Shown: positions 28,101-35,072 of the stretch, in pieces
Numbering within the stretch: position 1 is the first letter of the stretch
Layout: every line of letters starts with the position of its first letter
Origin: Methanooceanicella nereidis
GTDB taxonomy: Archaea > Halobacteriota > Methanocellia > Methanocellales > Methanocellaceae
Direction of reading: 5' to 3'
NCBI RefSeq assembly: GCF_021023085.1
Contig: NZ_PGCK01000001.1
Coordinates: 1 to 64,000 of the forward strand
DNA: 64,000 nt
The notes under the pieces: model-generated
The model's database searches: none
The model's input: only the letters and a program-made list of their open reading frames with translations
What the model was told of the DNA's origin: nothing
Made by a program: the position numbers and the translations under genes

Positions 28101-28121
28101 GATGTCCGTAACGGATAGCAA
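25080..28121 (-). CDS. Ski2-family DNA helicase fused to extra DNA-binding modules
   Basis: The 1013-aa protein begins with a superfamily 2 helicase core: Walker A SAPTASGKT (residues 42-50), IAPLRAL, TTPEKWD, DEVH (148-151), SATMP (186-190), STSTLAWGVN and QMLGRAGRPG. A winged-helix/ratchet part and helix-hairpin-helix repeats (SVPGVGDRSLDIL) follow, as in Hel308. After about residue 700 come a beta-rich region, a segment like the N-terminal domain of NucS (VVVHGDSGVKPRNYMG), a low-complexity linker and a C-terminal HRDC domain (LLGIYGIGQSRVDKFG). It likely acts at stalled or branched DNA. The added modules are my reading by eye. Confidence 0.82.
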   Translation of the reverse strand: MLSVTDIIDKRFVPMFPFKDFNRMQSRAVPVILNSDGNVVVSAPTASGKTVLAEAAMVKELGKADKGKVLFIAPLRALTNEKESEWKHVLGSLGFKVYVVTGERELSPFEAKSADVIITTPEKWDSATRKYRQERYSFVKDVALVIIDEVHLLDSDSRGGALEAVISRMKRISSFMKQPLRIVALSATMPNIGDVAKWVGASEENTLTFDNSYRPVELDTSVIPYSPKDNEFLNKYIRLYKAYDLIKDELAAGHQALIFVSTRQDTYQATEKLCEIMRKNSAPYFLIPPEMRRLQEIKSRVSNPSLKKCISCGTAFHHAGLPSEDKTAVENAFREGCIKILVSTSTLAWGVNLPARVVVIRDTEMYDPIAGTKDISPIDLLQMLGRAGRPGYDTRGKGLVIVPYSRLGAYRDLLKSGKSIESVLKYNLAEHLNAEIAVGMVKNVIEAADWLKTTFLYVRSKTDPVTYGITDIDRMISTKIDYLVRNGFVNEDDGVLSATPLGVMTSDFYLRLETSLLFKECARRERLSTDEVLDIISRAAEFSDVATRPGESGSVKSLAGMDLGPGGIAKVRAILNGYINRDVPDELKSDAWAIKQNASRLLSAFARFCEEYSSPVLSRKVKMVSVQIDKGVTEEAVSLASVPGVGDRSLDILFKGGIGSLRDAAEKKPEDLIRMGIRGSLAIDIVETARKLPGISVDFSGISRNFAQGNRESELSLINSGGAGTIGVSVKAEGMTICEEKMYIGAGDNKKVPVRLPAGDGPVHIKVSVDYTDAMLPVDEWKTTLGAATDKAPNKTVDMEGVVNMRQNTYYVIAGEACVEYTGKTEDLYEGNAIVLIKPDSTVVVHGDSGVKPRNYMGQARISQFSFNPANNVRIVAENGEEKLSISFRQVALINTPFEDGNAKFSENGPGDKSKPKESVKSPASKRAGPAIKPELSGIDVDIEKALRALRTSLSKEMNSPPYTIFNDRTIYDLIAKKPKNKEELLGIYGIGQSRVDKFGDAILSALDPEKVP

Positions 28122-28435
28122 GCCTATTTCTGCCAGGATGATCCCCCTTTAGTATGCACTTTTAATGTACATGCCGGTAGATATATGATTCTATTCAAGG
28201 GCTGGCAATATAATAATTTTGGTTGTTTTCTTTTTTATGAAAAATAGTTTAGAGATATCAAATCATAAGCCAAATCTAATTAGAAAATTGAAACAAAACT
28301 TATAAATAGACTAAAACTAAATTTAGGGTTAATATACGGTATTTTAGCAATGAATTGTGGGGTTTGCTTAAAAGCCATTCAGAATAGGAATGACATCGAT
28401 ATACCGTAAAAATATCCTGCCGAGAGGAGTTAAAC
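28122..28435. other. A/T-rich intergenic region
   Basis: No gene is seen. The region contains upstream elements for both the helicase (minus) and the small membrane protein (plus), including a TATA-like CTTATAAATAG at about 28299-28309. GAATTGTGGGG-like words are present but no clear repeat. Confidence 0.4.
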
Positions 28436-28630
28436 ATGGAATATGAAATGTTGCTTTTATTCATAAGCTTTGGATGGTTCATGAGCGTAACCGTCATATT
28501 TCTCATGTACGTGAGGATGAGGCAGCTCTCCGAAGAGCTAAGGAAGGTTAAGGACGAGATAGAGCTGTCAGATGACGAATTTCACGGACTTGAAAGAGGT
28601 ATAACGGATTTCAAGAAGATAGAGATATAG
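28436..28630 (+). CDS. Small single-pass membrane protein
   Basis: The 64-aa protein has one hydrophobic N-terminal segment (LLLFISFGWFMSVTVIFLMYV) and a charged, probably coiled-coil C-terminal half (RQLSEELRKVKDEIELSDDE). GAGGAG lies 7 bases before the ATG. It is followed closely by the promoter of the hairpin-array RNA. No family is recognised. Confidence 0.6.
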   Translation: MEYEMLLLFISFGWFMSVTVIFLMYVRMRQLSEELRKVKDEIELSDDEFHGLERGITDFKKIEI

Positions 28631-28640
28631 ATCACTGGCA

Positions 28641-28650
28641 TTTATAAAAT
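28641..28650 (+). promoter_or_regulatory. TATA box for the hairpin-array RNA
   Basis: TTTATAAAAT at 28641-28650 is a good archaeal TATA box, placed about 25-30 bases before the first hairpin near 28672-28685. It lies just after the stop of the small membrane protein gene, so the RNA has its own promoter. Confidence 0.55.
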
Positions 28651-28671
28651 CGGCAATACCCCAAAAACATT

Positions 28672-29127
28672 ACATTATAGTCACGGCATGATGCCTGGCA
28701 GGCAGGGAGATGCCTTAAAGCAAATGTCTTGCGGCAGACATCAATAAACCCGCAGCTCCGACCCGGGAGCCATAAACCGGGCACCAGGGAGATGGTATAA
28801 AGCCGGGTCAACGCGGCGGACCTCATAAACGCCACCCTTTCATGAGGAAGGATAAACCCCATACTCGGAAGTCGAGTTTAAACTGCTTCGGTGAGGGCGA
28901 TCACCCGTAAAAAGCAAAGTCCGTGCAGGACTCTAAAGCGCATACGTGGGGAGACACGTCTAAAAAGCAAACGCGGATCGCAGGCGTCTAAAATGGCTTA
29001 AAGTAGGGAGCTACTATAAAGCAAAGTCTCCGGACTCTAAACAAATAAGGCCTATATCGACGTTGATAGGGGCATATCGGGCGGGATAACCGGAACCCTG
29101 CCCGATAGCCCCGTAAACGTTGTTTTT
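28672..29127 (+). ncRNA. Candidate structured RNA: tandem hairpin array
   Basis: This ~450-nt G/C-richer stretch has no ORF (UAA in every linker) and about sixteen short hairpins. Stems with clear pairing include 28701-28714, 28724-28741, 28755-28770, 28783-28796, 28863-28877, 28890-28905, 28918-28932, 28944-28959, 29002-29015 and 29025-29036, plus a long terminal one at 29069-29112. Hairpin centres repeat every 25-30 nt and are joined by a UAAA word. Three loops are the same hexamer GGGAGA, with GGGCGA and GGGAGC variants. A TATA box precedes it and a T run (29122-29127) follows. It matches no RNA class I know. Confidence 0.7.
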
Positions 29128-29412
29128 CATAAAGTTTAAGATCCTGACCTGCTATAATTAAAAGGCCGACTTATTGCTGTGTGCCGGTTGTTGTTGATAT
29201 AAATGTCCTTTTTTAAGTATTGAAATAGTGATCTTTAATGCTGTATGCGGACATAAGAGCGGGGATCGTCGACAGCAAGGGGATCTACCGGTGAGCTAAT
29301 ACAAAAGGCGCTTATAAAAAATCACCGCAGAATTATTTATGACACACGTTATGGTATTTTAAAAATCGTACATATAAAAAAAGATGGCCGACCGTTATGG
29401 CCGGTGATCCGC
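29128..29412. other. Intergenic region after the hairpin RNA
   Basis: No gene is supported. The segment 29240-29300 is G/C-richer than its surroundings and contains GATC-bounded inverted pieces, but I cannot fold it into a convincing structure. A TATA-like GATATAAATG at about 29195 could drive a short transcript. Confidence 0.3.
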
Positions 29413-29985
29413 TTAACTGAGGATACCCTCAAAGCGCTCGTCTATGAAATCGGCATATGTAGGTATTTCCGAGAGAGCGGGATTGCCTCTCCTTTTAATG
29501 TAAAGGCGGTGTTCATATTCCAGTTTGGTCTTTTCCTTTGCGATCTCTTCCGCGAATTTATCCAGCCTCTCCTTGAACTCATATATTGACAGAAGCATGA
29601 ACCTCTCGAAATCCTCCTCATTCTTGCAGGACTTTGATAGCCCGGGATTGTTTTCAAGAACGCGGAAGAACAGCGCCACGAACGCGTTATACTGGTCAGT
29701 CGTCCTGAAAGTGATCCTCTTAGCCTGCGTGATGCCGCCGACTTTCTTAAGTACGCTGACGTTGTTATTTTGTTCCAGCTCTTCTGCGATGTCAGTAACG
29801 CTCTTTTGCATCAGCGGATAAGCCACCGTCGATAATTTATATACCAGGACCTCGGAAAGCAGCCCGGACTCTGCAAAAGCGTTGACATCCTCTTTTATCA
29901 AAGACTGAAGAAAATGATCGGCAATTTGTACAAGTATGACCTTATCGTTTGCATTTTCCTTTTTTTCAGATTTTTTTGCGCCCAT
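29413..29985 (-). CDS. Hypothetical soluble protein
   Basis: The 190-aa product is mostly helical and charged. It has a Lys-rich start (MGAKKSEKKENAND), a middle reading KKVGGITQAKRITFRTTDQY and a long helix (YEFKERLDKFAEEIAKEKTK). The start at 29985 follows GGGAGGAATATA; an upstream in-frame start at 30021 is weaker. I do not recognise the family. RTTDQYNAFVALFF-like parts recall archaeal transcription-associated helical proteins, too weakly to assign. Confidence 0.6.
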   Translation of the reverse strand: MGAKKSEKKENANDKVILVQIADHFLQSLIKEDVNAFAESGLLSEVLVYKLSTVAYPLMQKSVTDIAEELEQNNNVSVLKKVGGITQAKRITFRTTDQYNAFVALFFRVLENNPGLSKSCKNEEDFERFMLLSIYEFKERLDKFAEEIAKEKTKLEYEHRLYIKRRGNPALSEIPTYADFIDERFEGILS

Positions 29986-30154
29986 TATATTCCTCCCAAT
30001 ACAACATAAATTCACTATCAAAACATTAACTGATAATACAGGGTGTAATGTAGATATAATATTGCTTCGGGTTAAAAAGAGTTTTGAAAGTGATCAGGAA
30101 TTGAATGATAAAATTAAAAAAAGATGATGATAAGGATCGGAGCTCTGACCCTGA

Positions 30155-30658
30155 TCATGGCGACTTTAATGCTATGTAGTCCCGGACGTCAAGCCTTAAG
30201 AGTAAGGATTCTTTAGATGACAGCGTCTTTTTATCCATACATTCAAAGCCGTGGCGTGCAGCAACTTTTTCTTTCCCTCCCCGGGAACCTATCGAAGCCA
30301 GAAGAGCTTCAGACGCTTCCTCTTTTTCCTTAGTGTCCCTGACGAGTGACAGCCTGCCCATCAACGTGACGCTCTTATAGTCGGTGATGTCTTCATTATA
30401 TTTGTCTATCTCCACGCAGACATTGGGGTTTTTATTGAACAGGTCCACTTTCCTGCCATAGTTGGCAAAGTGGAAATATATCTTATCGTTAATGAAAACA
30501 TAATCAAGAGGAATGATATATGGCTGCGGATCATCATTCAGCGCCATCCTGCATATCCTGCAGGACCTTAACATCTCCTTTACCTCTTCTTCGGACATCT
30601 TAGGCAATTTAAATACTTCTTCTCCTGGTTCGCATGCTTCCTGTACGGTCGGTACCAT
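30155..30658 (-). CDS. Pyridoxamine 5'-phosphate oxidase-like FMN protein
   Basis: The 167-aa split-barrel flavoprotein is of the nitroimidazole resistance (NimA)/PNPOx-like type. Signs are RSCRICRMALNDDPQPYIIPLDYV, YFHFANYGRKVDLFNKNPNVCVEID and YKSVTLMGRLSLV. Such proteins bind FMN, heme or F420; the substrate is unknown. The ATG at 30658 is chosen because GAGGTG lies 5 bases before it and overlaps an earlier in-frame GTG. The gene is monocistronic. Confidence 0.85.
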   Translation of the reverse strand: MVPTVQEACEPGEEVFKLPKMSEEEVKEMLRSCRICRMALNDDPQPYIIPLDYVFINDKIYFHFANYGRKVDLFNKNPNVCVEIDKYNEDITDYKSVTLMGRLSLVRDTKEKEEASEALLASIGSRGGKEKVAARHGFECMDKKTLSSKESLLLRLDVRDYIALKSP

Positions 30659-30804
30659 AGTATACACCTCGTCATATTTTTATAAAAAATTTTATTAATA
30701 ATTTTTATAATTTAATATAAAAATATAAATTAACAGGTAATTAAAGTTAAAGAGAGAAGAAGACGTATAATAAAGGAAAAAATAAGATAATTAGCGCCAG
30801 TACC

Positions 30805-32220
30805 TCATTCATTAATGAAATTGGTCAGCCTCGTCTGTTTATCCTCGCACGCTTCGCCAGGTATTTCCACCGGGTAAACGCCCGTCAAGCATCCTGTGCA
30901 AAGATCCTCTTTATTGATGCCTATGGCCTTTACAAGGCCGTCCAGCGAAATGTAGTATAATGAATCTGCACCTATCATGAACTCAACGCCCTTGACGGAT
31001 TTATACGCGGCGATGAGCTCTTCCCTTGTCGCCATATCGATGCCGAGGTAGCAGGGTGATATGATCGGCGGGCTTCCTATCCTGGCATGGACCTCTTTTG
31101 CGCCGCCCCTCCTGATAAGGTCGATGATACGGCGCGACGTCGTGCCGCGGACGATACTGTCATCGATGAGAATGATACTTTTACCCTCAATGTTGGACCT
31201 GACGGTGTTGAGCTTTAAACGTACGGCAGTTTCCCTTAATTCCTGGCTTGGCATGATGAACGTCCTGCCTACGTACCTGTTCTTTATCAGGCACTCGGAA
31301 TAATTTACGCTGGAAGCGTTCGAATAGCCTATTGCGGACGTGATACCCGAGTCAGGGACAGGGGATACTATATCCGCCTTTGTCGGGCATTCCTCTGCCA
31401 GGACCTCGCCTATACGATGCCTGACATTATACACGAGCCTGCCGTCAAGTATAGAGTCCGGCCTTGCGAAATACACGAACTCGAACATGCAATGGGCGTG
31501 GTTCTTTGCCCTGCACAGCCGGTAGCTTTCTATTCGATCGTTAAGTATGACCATTTCCCCGGGCGCGACATCCCTGATGAGTTCCCCGTTGAGCGTGTCA
31601 ATTGCCGCGCTCTCGGACGCCAGAACATAGCCGTTGTCTATATGGCCGATGCATAAAGGCTTAAATCCAAGCGGGTCGCGGACGCCTATGACCTTGCCGT
31701 CCACGAGTATGACCAGAGAATAAGACCCCACGAGCTTTTTCATGGTCTCCCGGACAGCGGTCTCAAGATCATTTTTTAGCAATTGCTTTACAAGCAGATG
31801 GGCGATGACCTCGGTATCGGAATCGGAGATGAATATCCGTCCGTCAGCTTCAAGTTCCTTTTTAAGCTCGCGATAGTTCACCAGATTGCCGTTATGGGCA
31901 ATGGCAAGCGTGCCGTTCTTATAGCTTACCATAAAAGGCTGACAGTTCTCCGCGCGGGAGCCCCCTGTCGTAGAATATCGCACGTGGCCTATGCCTGCAT
32001 ATCCTGCAAGCTTCTGTAAACGATCCCTGTTAAAATAGTCTGTGACAAGGCCCATACCCTTATCCGAGAGTATGCTGGTACCGTTCGATACGGCAATGCC
32101 GGACGACTCCTGGCCACGATGTTGAAGGGCTTGAAGTGCATAATAGATGTAAATGGCAGCAGCATCCCTGTTCTTGTTTTCATCGAACCAGACACCGACT
32201 ACGCCACACTTGTCTTTCAC
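30805..32220 (-). CDS. purF: Amidophosphoribosyltransferase
   Basis: PurF makes phosphoribosylamine from PRPP and glutamine, the first step of purine synthesis. The 471-aa protein has the N-terminal nucleophile Cys5 after a short propeptide (MKDK-CGVVGVW), the glutaminase core (GHVRYSTTGGS), the PRPP motif (IILIDDSIVRGTT) and a C-terminal CTGCLTG that fits the iron-sulfur cluster ligands of the Bacillus-type enzyme. It is the last gene of an lsm-rpl37e-purF cluster common in archaea. Confidence 0.96.
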   Translation of the reverse strand: MKDKCGVVGVWFDENKNRDAAAIYIYYALQALQHRGQESSGIAVSNGTSILSDKGMGLVTDYFNRDRLQKLAGYAGIGHVRYSTTGGSRAENCQPFMVSYKNGTLAIAHNGNLVNYRELKKELEADGRIFISDSDTEVIAHLLVKQLLKNDLETAVRETMKKLVGSYSLVILVDGKVIGVRDPLGFKPLCIGHIDNGYVLASESAAIDTLNGELIRDVAPGEMVILNDRIESYRLCRAKNHAHCMFEFVYFARPDSILDGRLVYNVRHRIGEVLAEECPTKADIVSPVPDSGITSAIGYSNASSVNYSECLIKNRYVGRTFIMPSQELRETAVRLKLNTVRSNIEGKSIILIDDSIVRGTTSRRIIDLIRRGGAKEVHARIGSPPIISPCYLGIDMATREELIAAYKSVKGVEFMIGADSLYYISLDGLVKAIGINKEDLCTGCLTGVYPVEIPGEACEDKQTRLTNFINE

Positions 32221-32330
32221 AAGTACACCTTTGTGTTTTTAGATATAGCCTTTTCGGCTGTCACTTATTTTTGGACAGCATTGTTATCGTGGTGAAAGTC
32301 TGAGACTTTCACTCCCGATCATTAGACCAT

Positions 32331-32510
32331 TTACCAGGTCTGTCTTGCCAGATGGCTGTGCCAGCCCCACTTGTTGAGTTTTGACGACCTGCCAAAACCG
32401 CAAGCTGCGCAGACTTTCTTGTTAAAGTTAAATGATACTTTACCGCACCTTCTGCACACTGTGTGCACTCTCTTCTGGCGCTTACCCTGTGATGGAGTTC
32501 CTTTTGTCAT
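32331..32510 (-). CDS. rpl37e: Ribosomal protein L37e
   Basis: This 59-aa zinc-binding protein of the large subunit runs from ATG at 32510 to TAA at 32331-32333. The sequence starts MTKGTPSQGKRQKRVHTVC, carries the two Cys pairs CRRC and CAAC, and ends NKWGWHSHLARQTW, all diagnostic for L37e. AAAGGTGA precedes the start. It lies between lsm and purF, the conserved archaeal position. Confidence 0.95.
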   Translation of the reverse strand: MTKGTPSQGKRQKRVHTVCRRCGKVSFNFNKKVCAACGFGRSSKLNKWGWHSHLARQTW

Positions 32511-32558
32511 TGTGATTCACCTTTTCGCGTGTATACTGCATGTCATTGTTTATAGATA

Positions 32559-32777
32559 TTACGGTGAAACGTAAACCACCGTATCGCCGCGCACTATGAT
32601 AGTACCAAGCTTCTTCGATGCTTCATTTTCCCTGAGTTCCTCTGCATTGTCGAGAACCAGGTTCATGTGCATGTCATATCCCTGTAATTCTCCCCTGAAC
32701 TCTCTTCCACCCTTTAATCTTACGATTACAGGGGAATTTAAAGCTTCATTTAAAACATCTAGGGGTCTCTGGCTCAT
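32559..32777 (-). CDS. lsm: LSm (Sm-like archaeal) RNA-binding protein
   Basis: The 72-aa SmAP forms heptameric rings that bind U-rich RNA. Sm1 ([31 protein letters not shown]) and Sm2 ([16 protein letters not shown]) are complete. The start at 32777 follows GGAGGAAATTT; the frame upstream is open but A/T-rich. It heads the lsm-rpl37e-purF cluster. Confidence 0.96.
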   Translation of the reverse strand: MSQRPLDVLNEALNSPVIVRLKGGREFRGELQGYDMHMNLVLDNAEELRENEASKKLGTIIVRGDTVVYVSP

Positions 32778-33142
32778 AAATTTCCTCCAATAAATACCTA
32801 TCAAGTAAAGAATATTACTGTGTTTAAATCTCACAAAGCATATTTATACTTATCGCCAAGGACGGCTCGTCGCCGCTACAATTAATCTACTATCTGATAA
32901 TAGATAAAATTATTTCGAAATAACATCGCTTTATGCTGAATGTATTTATACAAGAATTTGAAATATGCGAATTTGGTAAATAATGATTTGCCGTAGTAAC
33001 GTCAATGGACCAGATAACCCATAGTCTTAAAAGATACTTTAGCTTAAAAGATACGTTTTTTAGTATAGAATCAGCAAAAGTATTATAAATAAAAGCAATA
33101 TACAGATTGAGAACTCTAAATAAAGTTAGTGAGGAAAGGTCA
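32778..33142. other. A/T-rich divergent intergenic region
   Basis: This region holds the divergent promoters of lsm and the PUA-domain gene. A TATA-like TATTATAAATA at about 33082 serves the plus-strand gene. An open frame on the minus strand (32890-33153) is A/T-rich and unlike a protein. No repeat is seen. Confidence 0.4.
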
Positions 33143-33631
33143 TTGAGGATCAAGGGTAGACATCATTTGAGAGAGGATGCCGTAAAAAAAATCCTTGAAA
33201 ATTTAAGAGCGAATTTTGGCGAGAGCGCCGATGCTGTTTTCGCTGGAAAAACGTTCGAGATAGCGGAAACGGATGAGGAGCAGGATTTCATACTGGTCAA
33301 TGGAGAACCATTGCTTTTTTCAGTATCGGAAATGGTATTCCCGACTGTAAGAGGGGCGCTCAGGATGAAGCCAAAAAAGAAGCGTGTCGTCGTGGATATG
33401 GGAGCCGTTAAGTTCGTGGCTAAAGGCGCGGACGTGATGAGCCCCGGGATCGTGGATGTCGATACGTCAATACGTAGAGGCGACCTCGTGATAATCTGTG
33501 ATGAAGTGCATGGGAAACCTATCGCTGTAGGCAGGGCTCTGGTAAACGCGGATGCCATGATGGGCAATAGAGGAAAAGCTGTCAAGTCTGTGCATTATGT
33601 CGGGGACAGGATATGGAACCTTGAAGTATAG
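33143..33631 (+). CDS. PUA-domain RNA-binding protein
   Basis: The 162-aa protein has an archaeal N-terminal pre-PUA domain (RIKGRHHLREDAVKKILENL) and a PUA domain (VVVDMGAVKFVAKGADVMSPGI, RRGDLVIICDEVHGKPIAVG, GNRGKAVKSVHYVGD). It is related to the MCT-1/eIF2D-like group and may bind tRNA, rRNA or the ribosome. The TTG at 33143 is preferred because GAGGAAAGG sits upstream and the family begins there; a longer frame starts at 33107. It leads a run of plus-strand genes with sepF and ZPR1. Confidence 0.83.
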   Translation: MRIKGRHHLREDAVKKILENLRANFGESADAVFAGKTFEIAETDEEQDFILVNGEPLLFSVSEMVFPTVRGALRMKPKKKRVVVDMGAVKFVAKGADVMSPGIVDVDTSIRRGDLVIICDEVHGKPIAVGRALVNADAMMGNRGKAVKSVHYVGDRIWNLEV

Positions 33632-33707
33632 CACCTTTAGTCACAAGGTACCGATAAACTAATTATCACGGAAAGTTATTACATATCAGGTATCTAGAGG
33701 TATCAAG

Positions 33708-34082
33708 ATGGGTAGCAAGGGATTTATGGATAAAATATTCGGTAACAAACCGGCAGCGGAAGCAGAAGAGTACACCGAGATCGACCTTTCAGAATATGAA
33801 CAGGCGATAGGCGAGGGCCCGGCAGAGACATATGTCAGAGTGGCTGAACTTACCAGCCTGGCCCAGATACCGGAGTTAAAGAGAGAGATTTACAACGGCA
33901 ACATCGTTATAGTCGACATCACCCCTATCAAGGGCGACAGCCTGACGAGGGACCGTGCGCTCAAGGACCTGAAACAGGTAGCCATAGACGTTAACGGCGA
34001 CATCGCCGGACTCGGTGAGAACCAGATCATCGTCACGCCAATGTCCATCAAGATCGACAGGACAAAGTTTACAGCGAAGTAA
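33708..34082 (+). CDS. sepF: Archaeal SepF cell-division protein
   Basis: SepF anchors FtsZ to the membrane in many archaea. The 124-aa protein has a short amphipathic N-terminal membrane-targeting helix (MGSKGFMDKIFG), an acidic linker (EYTEIDLSEYEQ) and the SepF core (ETYVRVAELTSLAQIPELKREI, NIVIVDITPI, GENQIIVTPMSIKI). The start is ATG 33708 after GAGGTATCAAG. It is followed at 23 bp by a ZPR1-type gene, the usual archaeal neighbourhood. Confidence 0.93.
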   Translation: MGSKGFMDKIFGNKPAAEAEEYTEIDLSEYEQAIGEGPAETYVRVAELTSLAQIPELKREIYNGNIVIVDITPIKGDSLTRDRALKDLKQVAIDVNGDIAGLGENQIIVTPMSIKIDRTKFTAK

Positions 34083-34105
34083 ATATAATTTAATCCAGGA
34101 TAAAA

Positions 34106-34708
34106 ATGAATAACGTTGGATCAGATAATACAGATACATCAAACATGGTCAATATAACGGGGGCATCAAATTGCCCGATTTGCAATAATCCCCTGGAAAT
34201 GCGCTGGAACCAGGATAATATCCCATATTTTGGTGATGTGATCGAGATAAGCAGCGTATGCAGCTGCGGGTTCAAGTATGCCGATACTCTGATATTAAGC
34301 CAGAGAGAGCCGCTCAGACATATAAAACGTGTCAACAATGAAAGGGACATGTATGTCAGGGTCATCAGATCCACTTCAGGCACTATCAGGATCCCCGAAT
34401 GGGGGGTTAACATCGAGCCGGGACCGGCATCTGAAGCGTACATCTCGAACATTGAAGGTGTCATTGACCGCCTTGAGACTGTCGTCAGCATGGCATTAAA
34501 ATGGGCTGAAACCTCAGAAGAGTGCGAACGCGCCGAGAATTTCCTGAACACATTAAAGGACGCAAAAGAAGGTCATGCGGAATTCACTTTGATAATGGAG
34601 GACCCTCTTGGCAACAGTGCCATCATAAGCGATGATGTCGAGGTCACTAAGCTCTCCGATGAGGAAGCCGGTTCATTGCACACAGGAATGTTCATAATTC
34701 AAAAATAA
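34106..34708 (+). CDS. ZPR1 zinc-finger domain protein
   Basis: The 200-aa archaeal protein has one ZPR1 unit: a C4 zinc finger (NCPICNNPLEMRWNQDNIPYFGDV, then SSVCSCG) and the A/B domain (MYVRVIRSTSGTIRIPEWGVNIEPGP). Eukaryotic ZPR1 binds eEF1A as a folding helper; the same role in archaea is inference. The start is ATG 34106. It is probably co-transcribed with sepF. Confidence 0.9.
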   Translation: MNNVGSDNTDTSNMVNITGASNCPICNNPLEMRWNQDNIPYFGDVIEISSVCSCGFKYADTLILSQREPLRHIKRVNNERDMYVRVIRSTSGTIRIPEWGVNIEPGPASEAYISNIEGVIDRLETVVSMALKWAETSEECERAENFLNTLKDAKEGHAEFTLIMEDPLGNSAIISDDVEVTKLSDEEAGSLHTGMFIIQK

Positions 34709-35072
34709 AACTGCAGTCCTGGATATGCATCAAATTTGCATGAACAGATTTGATGCCCTGTTTTAATTTTACTTATCTACGTCAGGGGATAGCTCATAAC
34801 TTAATAGTGTTTCCTGCGGGCCCATAGTTTTATTTATGAACTGGATATTGTATCATTTTTATCTTAACTACAAAAAGCCTATGCCTGAAAAGATAATTCG
34901 ATGAGCGTCAGCTTTCCTTTGAAAAGGGAGAGTTGAAGTCTATGAGAGATCCATTAAGGTATTGAGATGAAAATGCATATCCGGAAAGGATGATAAAAAC
35001 CGATTTATTTAAAAAATAGCTCCAAGTGCCTTAACCGACCAGGAGTCTTCCGGACCATTATAAAAAGTGAGA
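34709..35072. other. Intergenic region without recognisable features
   Basis: Two convergent transcription units end here. I find no ORF, tRNA or repeat. A small A/T-rich hairpin-prone piece (TTTCCTTTGAAAAGGGAGA at about 34915-34933) is the only local symmetry. Confidence 0.35.

Noticed and set aside
25210-28152. Several long plus-strand frames opposite the helicase
   Set aside because: They are antisense shadows of a clearly coding 1013-aa gene in a G/C-biased third position.
28632-28862. Minus-strand 76-aa open frame over the hairpin array
   Set aside because: It covers only the first part of the array, lacks a start site, and the DNA is explained by regular hairpins and UAAA linkers.
28672-29127. 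CRISPR array, tRNA array, SRP or RNase P RNA
   Set aside because: There is a ~27-nt period but stems differ in sequence, no direct repeats exist, and none of the conserved SRP or RNase P core sequences is seen.
32890-33153. Minus-strand 87-aa frame between lsm and the PUA gene
   Set aside because: A/T-rich composition, no ribosome binding site and no recognisable pattern; it sits on the promoter of the PUA gene.
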